Shown here one piece after another: positions 58,892 through 64,000 of a DNA stretch of 64,000 nt (within the stretch, counting starts at the first letter, position 1; the number at the start of each line of letters is the position of its first letter). The notes below the pieces were generated by a model. The model ran no database searches and had not been told where the DNA came from. It saw only the letters and a list, made by a program, of their open reading frames with translations. Where the stretch lies: NCBI GenBank assembly GCA_902770635.1, contig CACXTX010000013.1, positions 1 to 64,000 on the forward strand, in the 5' to 3' direction. This DNA is from an uncultured Prevotellaceae bacterium (GTDB lineage Bacteria > Bacteroidota > Bacteroidia > Bacteroidales > Bacteroidaceae). Position numbers and translations under genes: made by a program.

Positions 58892-60847
58892 ATGATAGAC
58901 AGGGCCACCATCGACAAAATCATGGATGCCGTCAACATCGTAGATGTGGTCGGCGAGTTTGTTAACCTGCGCAAGGCGGGGGTTAACTACAAGGGACTAT
59001 GCCCTTTCCATGACGACAAGACTCCTTCTTTCATGGTTTCTCCTGCCCGCCAGATCTGTAAGTGTTTCTCCTGTGGAGAAGGCGGCAATGCCGTCAACTT
59101 CCTCATGAAACATGAGCAGATTACCTATCCCGAGGCCCTGCGCTGGCTTGCCAAGAAATACAACATCGAGATTCAGGAGCGTGAACTCTCCGACGACGAG
59201 AAGCGTGAACAGTCGGAGCGCGAGTCGATGTTCATCGTCAATGAGTGGGCTCGCGACTATTTCCACGACATCCTGCAGAACGATGTTGACGGACAAGCTA
59301 TCGGTAAGCAGTATTTCCGTAGCCGTGGCATCCGCGACGACATCATCAACAAGTTCCAACTCGGCTTTGCTCTCACCAAGCGCGACGCTATGTGCAATGA
59401 AGCAAAGCGCAAAGGCTACAAGGACGAGTTCCTGCTCAAAACGGGACTTGCCATCCAAAACGAGCGAGGCATCTACGACCGTTTTGCCGGTCGTGTCATC
59501 TTTCCCTGGCTCAATGTCAGCGGCAAGGTCGTTGCCTTTGGCGGTCGGAAGTTGGATGCCGCCACAAAGGGTGTCCAGCAGAAGTACGTCAACTCCCCCG
59601 ACTCCGATATCTACCACAAGGAGCGCGAGCTCTATGGCATCTATCAGGCCAAGAAAGCCATTGTCAAGGAAGACTGCGTCTATATGGTAGAAGGCTATAC
59701 CGACGTCATTGCCATGCACCAGTGCGGACTGGAGAACGTAGTGGCCAATTCGGGTACGGCACTCTCCAACCATCAAATAAAGCTCCTTCATCGCTTCACC
59801 CAGAACATCGTATTGCTTTATGACGGCGACGAGGCGGGCATCCATGCAGCCATGCGTGGAACCGACATGCTGCTGGCCGAGGGCATGAATGTCAAGGTGT
59901 TGCTATTGCCCGACGGCGACGACCCAGACTCTTTTGCCCGCAAGCACACCGCCCAACAGTTCAAGGAGTATATCGAGGTCCACCAGACCGACTTCATCCA
60001 GTTCAAGACCGAGCTGCTGCTGAAGGGTGTGAAAGACCCCATCAAGAAAGCCGAGGCCATCAACAACATCATCCGCAGCATTGCCGTCATACCAGACAGC
60101 ATGGTACGCACCCAGTACATCAAAGACTGTTCGCAACGCCTGGATGTCAACGAGTCCACCCTGATTTCTCAAACCAACAAGTATATCGCCCAGGAACATG
60201 AGGAAGAGCGCAAGCGTCTCCACCGCGAACAAGACCAGGATTCCAGTACTGAGCCAACAGACACAGCAGCTTCTGCGGCCACTACGGCGGCACTCTCCAG
60301 CCTGTTTCCTCAGAACAAGGAGATAGAGCGCCTGCTGGTCCAAAACATCATCCGATACGGCGACCGTATTATCTACAGCGGACTGGAGACCGAAGACGGC
60401 AATACCATTGATCTCAACGTAGCCCAATACATCGACTACGACATGGCCAGCGACGGACTCTCGTTCAGCAACGACCTCTATAACCAAATCTTACGCGAAG
60501 CCGTCGATCACTCCACCGACGAGAACTTTAAGGCCGACCGATACTTCATGCAACACCCCGACCCGCACATCAGTCAGCTGGCTGCCACACTGGGCATAGA
60601 GACCCACCAGCTCAGCCGCAGTTTCGTGGTCAAGGACACCGAGGAACAGCTGCGTCAGCGTATCAACCACCTGATACTCGACTTCCGCATGGACATCGTC
60701 AACCAACATCTGAAAGACCTGCAACGCCAACTGAAAGAAGCCAAAAACGACATGAGTCGCATCAAGGAAATCATGCCCGACTACCAGGAAACCCAGAAGC
60801 GCCGCAATGAGCTGGCCCGCCAGATTGGTTCTGACGTCATCGTTTAA
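58892..60847 (+). CDS. dnaG: DNA primase
   Basis: The 651-residue primase starts at ATG 58892 (MIDRATIDKIMDAVNIVDVVGEFVNLRK). The zinc-binding domain is CPFHDDKTPSF...CKCFSCGEGG; the Toprim core shows VEGYTDVIAMHQCGLENVVANSGTAL and LLYDGDEAGIHAA. The C-terminal helicase-interaction part (from about residue 430) is less conserved, with an acidic linker (EQDQDSSTEPTDTAASAATTAALSS). It makes RNA primers for replication. The frame is open upstream, but the family starts at this methionine. Confidence 0.95.
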   Translation: MIDRATIDKIMDAVNIVDVVGEFVNLRKAGVNYKGLCPFHDDKTPSFMVSPARQICKCFSCGEGGNAVNFLMKHEQITYPEALRWLAKKYNIEIQERELSDDEKREQSERESMFIVNEWARDYFHDILQNDVDGQAIGKQYFRSRGIRDDIINKFQLGFALTKRDAMCNEAKRKGYKDEFLLKTGLAIQNERGIYDRFAGRVIFPWLNVSGKVVAFGGRKLDAATKGVQQKYVNSPDSDIYHKERELYGIYQAKKAIVKEDCVYMVEGYTDVIAMHQCGLENVVANSGTALSNHQIKLLHRFTQNIVLLYDGDEAGIHAAMRGTDMLLAEGMNVKVLLLPDGDDPDSFARKHTAQQFKEYIEVHQTDFIQFKTELLLKGVKDPIKKAEAINNIIRSIAVIPDSMVRTQYIKDCSQRLDVNESTLISQTNKYIAQEHEEERKRLHREQDQDSSTEPTDTAASAATTAALSSLFPQNKEIERLLVQNIIRYGDRIIYSGLETEDGNTIDLNVAQYIDYDMASDGLSFSNDLYNQILREAVDHSTDENFKADRYFMQHPDPHISQLAATLGIETHQLSRSFVVKDTEEQLRQRINHLILDFRMDIVNQHLKDLQRQLKEAKNDMSRIKEIMPDYQETQKRRNELARQIGSDVIV

Positions 60848-60850
60848 TCT

Positions 60851-62275
60851 ATGCATTACATATACATTATAGGAGTCGTCCTCTCGTGGATCATCATAGC
60901 CCTCACCCTCATCCACGTCGTCATGGACAACCGGCAGCCCGCCAAGACTATGGCGTGGGCGCTGATTATCCTTTTCGTACCCCTTATCGGCATCATCTTC
61001 TATTTTTTCTTCGGCGTCAACCACCGCAGAGAGCGGCTGGTCAGCCAACGATCCCTGGACCAGCTGTCCAAGCGCTCCATGCTTAACTTCGTGGAACAGC
61101 ACGACCTTAAAGTCCCCGAGGCTCACAAGCAGATGGTGGACCTCTTTGTCAACCAGAGCCTCTCCCTGCCCTTCAAGGACAACCTCATAGACATTATGAC
61201 CGACGGCTACGCCTTCTTCCCCTGTCTTCTCAACGACATAGCCCAGGCTAAGCACCATATCCACATCGATATGTATATCTTCGAGGACGACGCACTTGGC
61301 TACCTCATTTCCGACGCCTTGATTGCTAAGGCCCGTGAAGGCGTGGAAGTAAGAGTCATCTACGACGATGTAGGCTGTTGGAAGGTCAGCCACAGCTTCT
61401 TCGAACGCATGCGCATGGCAGGCATTGACGTAGCGCCCTTCCTGCCCGTCCACTTCCCTGTATTCACTAGCAAGGCCAACTATCGCAACCACCGAAAAAT
61501 TATTGTCATCGACGGGCTCACTGGCTATATCGGCGGCATGAACATCGCCCTCCGCTATGTCAAAGGCACCGACCGCCAGCCCTGGCGCGACACCATGGTC
61601 CGGCTCACGGGCGGAGTGGTCTATGCCCTCCAGCGCTCCTTCCTCATTGACTGGTATTTTGTGGACCGCACCTTGATAACCAACCGCAGCTACTACCCTC
61701 CTCTACTCACCGAGAAGAGCAACGAGTGTCTGGCTCAGATAGTCACCAGCGACCCTCTATCTCCTTATCCTGAAATCATGCAGGGCATGGTCCGTTCCAT
61801 TCTGGCAGCCCGTCGCTACATCTATATCGAGACCCCCTACTTCCTTCCCAACGACCCCGTACTCTTCGCTTTGAAGACTGCTGCCGTGGGAGGTGTTGAC
61901 GTACGCATCATCTGTCCCCTGAACTCCGACGCGCGCTTTACCGAATGGGCTTCGCGCTCCTATCTCCGCGAGTTGTACAGGGCTGGTGCCCGCATCTATC
62001 TCTACCGGGCAGGATTCCTGCATTCCAAGCTGATGGTTTGCGACGACTCCCTGTCCACCTGTGGCTCTGCCAATGTCGATTTCCGGTCGTTTGAGAATAA
62101 TTTCGAGGGTAATATTTTCCTCTACGACGAAGGCACGGCTTTACGCTTCAAGAAGGTGTTCCTTGACGACCAGGCGCAAAGCATCCCGCTGAGCGACTTG
62201 CCCCAGCGACTGCGTCCGAAGTTCCTGCCAAGATTGTGGGAAAGTCTTACCCGTCTGCTCTCTCCTTTGCTGTAA
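60851..62275 (+). CDS. cls: cardiolipin synthase
   Basis: The 474-residue protein has two N-terminal membrane helices (YIIGVVLSWIIIALTLIHVV and ALIILFVPLIGIIFYFFFG) and two phospholipase-D HKD-type motifs: NHRKIIVIDGLTGYIGGMN and HSKLMVCDDSLSTCGSANVDFRSFENNFE. It joins two phosphatidylglycerols (or uses CDP-diacylglycerol) to make cardiolipin in the inner membrane. Its 3' end overlaps the convergent rsmD gene by 29 bp. Confidence 0.94.
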   Translation: MHYIYIIGVVLSWIIIALTLIHVVMDNRQPAKTMAWALIILFVPLIGIIFYFFFGVNHRRERLVSQRSLDQLSKRSMLNFVEQHDLKVPEAHKQMVDLFVNQSLSLPFKDNLIDIMTDGYAFFPCLLNDIAQAKHHIHIDMYIFEDDALGYLISDALIAKAREGVEVRVIYDDVGCWKVSHSFFERMRMAGIDVAPFLPVHFPVFTSKANYRNHRKIIVIDGLTGYIGGMNIALRYVKGTDRQPWRDTMVRLTGGVVYALQRSFLIDWYFVDRTLITNRSYYPPLLTEKSNECLAQIVTSDPLSPYPEIMQGMVRSILAARRYIYIETPYFLPNDPVLFALKTAAVGGVDVRIICPLNSDARFTEWASRSYLRELYRAGARIYLYRAGFLHSKLMVCDDSLSTCGSANVDFRSFENNFEGNIFLYDEGTALRFKKVFLDDQAQSIPLSDLPQRLRPKFLPRLWESLTRLLSPLL

Positions 62276-62798
62276 ACAACGTAAAGTTCACGCTGCCATA
62301 GCTGCGGTGTTCCAGGAAATGAGGATGGTTGGAAAAGTCGTAGTCTTTGCCGTGCTCAAAAACAAACAGCCCCTCTTCCGTCAGCAACTGCCGCTCAAAG
62401 ATAATATCGGGAATCTGCGGCAACTCCTTCAGCGCATAGGGTGGATCGGCAAAGATAAAGTCGTACTGCTGTTTACAGGACTTCAGGAAGCGGAACACGT
62501 CGCCGCGAATGGGCACACACTTGTCCGTATTCAGTTTCTTCAGACACTCCTGTATGAACCGGTGGTGGTCACGGTCCATTTCCACGCTCACCACCTGCTT
62601 GCAACCCCTCGAAACCAGTTCCAGCGAGATGCTGCCCGTCCCCGAGAAGAGGTCCAACGCCTGGGCATCTTCAAAATCCACATACTGCATCAGCACATTG
62701 AAGATGTTCTCCTTGGCAAAGTCCGTAGTGGGCCTTGCCTTGAACGTCCGAGGAATATCGAAATGCCTGCCTTTATAAATACCTGTGATGATTCTCAT
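62247..62798 (-). CDS. rsmD: 16S rRNA m2G966 methyltransferase RsmD
   Basis: The 183-residue enzyme (ATG 62798; a TTG at 62804 is also in frame) methylates the N2 of G966 in 16S rRNA. Features are MRIITGIYKGRHFDIPRTFKARPTTDFAKENIFNVL, ALDLFSGTGSISLELVSRG (SAM site) and DFIFADPPYA (NPPY-type catalytic loop). It lies after the DUF3822 gene, as in other Bacteroidetes, and its end overlaps the cls gene. Confidence 0.95.
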   Translation of the reverse strand: MRIITGIYKGRHFDIPRTFKARPTTDFAKENIFNVLMQYVDFEDAQALDLFSGTGSISLELVSRGCKQVVSVEMDRDHHRFIQECLKKLNTDKCVPIRGDVFRFLKSCKQQYDFIFADPPYALKELPQIPDIIFERQLLTEEGLFVFEHGKDYDFSNHPHFLEHRSYGSVNFTLFTAKERADG

Positions 62799-62809
62799 TA
62801 TCAACTATC

Positions 62810-62873
62810 CGCTCGACCTTTGGTCGCTTTGTACCTTTAGGTCAAAGAATTATCAATTATCAATTATCAATTA
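62810..62873 (-). repeat. TTGATAA array plus dyads between DUF3822 and rsmD
   Basis: On the minus strand the order is AGCGCTGCGC, three TTGATAA units (62873-62848), CTTTGACCTAAAGGTACAAAG, CGACCAAAGGTCGAGCG and then the rsmD start. Order and orientation relative to transcription are the same as at 2703-2780 and 3090-3175, 60 kb away. Confidence 0.85.
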
Positions 62874-62881
62874 GCGCAGCG

Positions 62882-63682
62882 CTACAGTCCTTTCACATAC
62901 AGCACCGTCAGGTCGTAGGGTATGCCTGGTATCTGAGCTACCGCTGCACGGTTGAACTCGCCTGCGGGGTTCACCACAAACACGCGCTTGACATATTTCT
63001 CCAACTCCTCCTTCATCCGGTCGCGCTCCACGATGTCACCCGTCAGGAACAACTCGTCGTGTTCCGGTGCCAAGCCCAGTTGCTGCCACGCTGCCAGAAT
63101 GAAGTAGAGGGAATCTTCGAGCGTACTCACCGTAAAGGTGTTACAGAACTTAAAGCGATTCTGTGCAAAGCTGAACACCTCCAACTGGCGTTCATGGAAA
63201 TAGCAGTACAACTTGCTGTGCGCACCCGTATAACTCCGTTGGTTCAGGTGGTTCCACACAGGAGCCACCACTGGTATGAAGCGTACGTTCTCCCACTCGT
63301 CGGTAATCACCGTAAACAGGTCTTTGTTCACGGAGAACACCGCCACACACTTCAACTCTGCCAACACGGTGTACATCACCTTCTGTTGCAACGTGTTGGT
63401 AAAACAGTGATGATAGTAGGTCTCGGCATCCTCCTCCTTAAACTCGTCCGTCGGCACCTGCAATACCGGCGAGTCCACCATCACCAGCACCCTGCCATAC
63501 CGTTCGCTCAGCAAGGGCACCGTGCGTAGTGCCTCACGCAGATTGGCAGCCAACGATATGCTGCTTTTCAGCTGATAGGGTTCATACACCACCTGCGTCC
63601 CGTCCGTCGTCGAGAACGACAGACTGTTACGGCTTATCCTTATTACCAGTCGGCGTGTCGAGTTCGTTGCATTTTGTGTCAT
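62882..63682 (-). CDS. DUF3822 family protein (actin-like ATPase fold)
   Basis: The 266-residue protein belongs to DUF3822, a Bacteroidetes family always seen next to rsmD. Its two-halved pattern of strands (LVIRISRNSLSFSTTDGTQVVYEPYQL, VLVMVDSPVLQVPTDEFKEEDA..., HSKLYCYFHERQLEVFSFAQNRFKFCNTF, ELFLTGDIVERDRMKEEL) resembles the actin/Hsp70-like fold of the PilM type. It is soluble with no signal peptide. Function is unknown. Confidence 0.85.
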   Translation of the reverse strand: MTQNATNSTRRLVIRISRNSLSFSTTDGTQVVYEPYQLKSSISLAANLREALRTVPLLSERYGRVLVMVDSPVLQVPTDEFKEEDAETYYHHCFTNTLQQKVMYTVLAELKCVAVFSVNKDLFTVITDEWENVRFIPVVAPVWNHLNQRSYTGAHSKLYCYFHERQLEVFSFAQNRFKFCNTFTVSTLEDSLYFILAAWQQLGLAPEHDELFLTGDIVERDRMKEELEKYVKRVFVVNPAGEFNRAAVAQIPGIPYDLTVLYVKGL

Positions 63683-63703
63683 GTGCCTTACCTGTATCTA
63701 TGT

Positions 63704-63790
63704 TTACCCTACAATACTCATCACACAAAGCACTGCCAGTGCCAGCGCCACGAGAGCGAGGATGATGTTTGTCTTACTATTACTTGTCAT
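63704..63790 (-). CDS. 28-residue single-helix membrane peptide
   Basis: A frame starting at ATG 63790 encodes MTSNSKTN followed by a hydrophobic helix IILALVALALAVLCVMSIVG. A consensus promoter precedes it by under 10 bp after the -7 box, and the next gene starts 21 bp downstream, so this peptide would be the first gene of the DUF3822-rsmD operon. It may be leaderless or nearly so. No family is recognised; the hydrophobic helix and Asn/Ser/Lys head suggest a small inner-membrane protein. Confidence 0.55.
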   Translation of the reverse strand: MTSNSKTNIILALVALALAVLCVMSIVG

Positions 63791-63798
63791 TACGCGTG

Positions 63799-63830
63799 CA
63801 AAGGTACGATTAAGTGAGCAGAAAACCAAA
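63799..63830 (-). promoter_or_regulatory. promoter of the smORF-DUF3822-rsmD operon
   Basis: On the minus strand TTTG (63830-63827), 20 bp and TACCTTTG (63806-63799) is a perfect consensus promoter. It lies inside a 35-bp direct repeat. Confidence 0.75.
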
Positions 63831-63912
63831 AGAATTTTGAGTTTTCTCGAGCGTGAGTACCATAGACCGAAGGTCAGAGGTACGATTAAGTGAGCAGAAA
63901 ACCAAAAGAATT
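63802..63912. repeat. 35-bp direct repeat carrying the promoter core
   Basis: Bases 63802-63836 and 63878-63912 are identical over 35 bp (AGGTACGATTAAGTGAGCAG and onward). The copies contain the spacer and -33 box of the promoter. In the distal copy the -7 box has one change (TACCTCTG), probably inactivating it. Confidence 0.9.
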
Positions 63913-63923
63913 CCACCTATTTC

Positions 63924-63954
63924 TTGCTTTTTTCGGAAATAATCCATATCTTTG
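63924..63954 (+). promoter_or_regulatory. plus-strand promoter at the window edge
   Basis: TTG (63924-63926), 20 bp and TATCTTTG (63947-63954) form a near-consensus promoter pointing to the right, 31 bp before an ATG at 63985. Confidence 0.6.
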
Positions 63955-63984
63955 CCTGCGTAAAGAGCAATTATAATATTGACA

Positions 63985-64000
63985 ATGCCTAAGATACTGC
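63985..64000 (+). CDS. possible gene start, cut by the window edge
   Basis: An ATG at 63985 follows a good promoter and opens MPKIL before the sequence ends. Five codons are too few to identify the product; the placement relative to the promoter makes a real gene likely. Confidence 0.4.

Overview
The window is a chromosomal segment of a Bacteroidales bacterium, most likely a Prevotella-like (Prevotellaceae) species. The evidence is the recurrent TAnnTTTG (-7) / TTTG (-33) promoter signature, the T9SS translocon gene sprA behind ruvA, a DUF4492-cydA-cydB operon, the DUF3822-rsmD pair, a rhodanese/metallo-beta-lactamase lipoprotein-like fusion, and small families (DUF4248, HU-like protein, 'smalltalk' protein) that I know only from Bacteroidetes. 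All calls come from reading the sequence and translations; no database search was run.

Layout. (1) 1-6.5 kb is accessory DNA: the tail of a YhcG/DUF1016-type nuclease, a small lipoprotein, a UmuD-like S24 peptidase with an extra C-terminal domain, then a run of small co-directional genes (Sm/SH3-barrel protein, HNH endonuclease, phage P5-like protein, DUF7833-like protein, DUF4248, HU-like protein, 32-residue smalltalk peptide). The HU-like gene is preceded by two blocks of tandem repeats (six 10-bp units, four 21-bp units) that bracket its promoter. (2) 6.5-20.8 kb is housekeeping: a D,D-carboxypeptidase, nadB, sprA-ruvA, meso-diaminopimelate dehydrogenase, a secreted unknown and a histidine phosphatase. 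(3) 20.8-27.3 kb is a minus-strand exporter operon (TolC, HlyD-type adaptor, two ABC-2 permeases, no ATPase) ending in a clostripain-like lipoprotein protease. (4) 27.4-33.2 kb holds cytochrome bd oxidase, a LUD-domain protein and topoisomerase III. (5) 33.2-40.9 kb is regulatory, all on the minus strand: a beta-propeller sensor with a degenerate kinase, a LacI-type regulator, a NarL-type response regulator, a 436-bp non-coding element with 88-bp inverted repeats, a DUF2807 protein and a histidine kinase. (6) 41-54.2 kb is a plus-strand series: RlmL-like methyltransferase, DPP-IV-like peptidase, SerB, PurD, membrane proteins, DUF2723 protein, polysaccharide deacetylase, secreted unknown and GNAT. 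(7) 54.2-64 kb carries the rhodanese-MBL fusion, tRNA-Gln(CTG), rsfS-ftsH-cdsA-dnaG-cls, and the opposing smORF-DUF3822-rsmD operon.

The most unusual signal is spread over the whole window. Spacers between co-directional genes repeatedly carry a composite element: a small GC-rich hairpin at the upstream stop codon, then a tandem array of a 7-bp unit (different sequence at different loci, e.g. TTGATAA, AATGAGA, AGTGAAA, GTTGATA), sometimes a CTTTGACCTAAAGGT-type dyad, then the next start codon. Each 7-bp unit contains a stop codon on the coding strand and none on the other strand. Because 7 is not a multiple of 3, three units close all three reading frames. Most arrays are oriented with transcription. 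I suggest they act as intercistronic translation-reset or unstructured ribosome-loading cassettes, or are products of slippage selected for that property; this is inference. Most calls on core enzymes are secure; functions in the accessory block are largely unknown.
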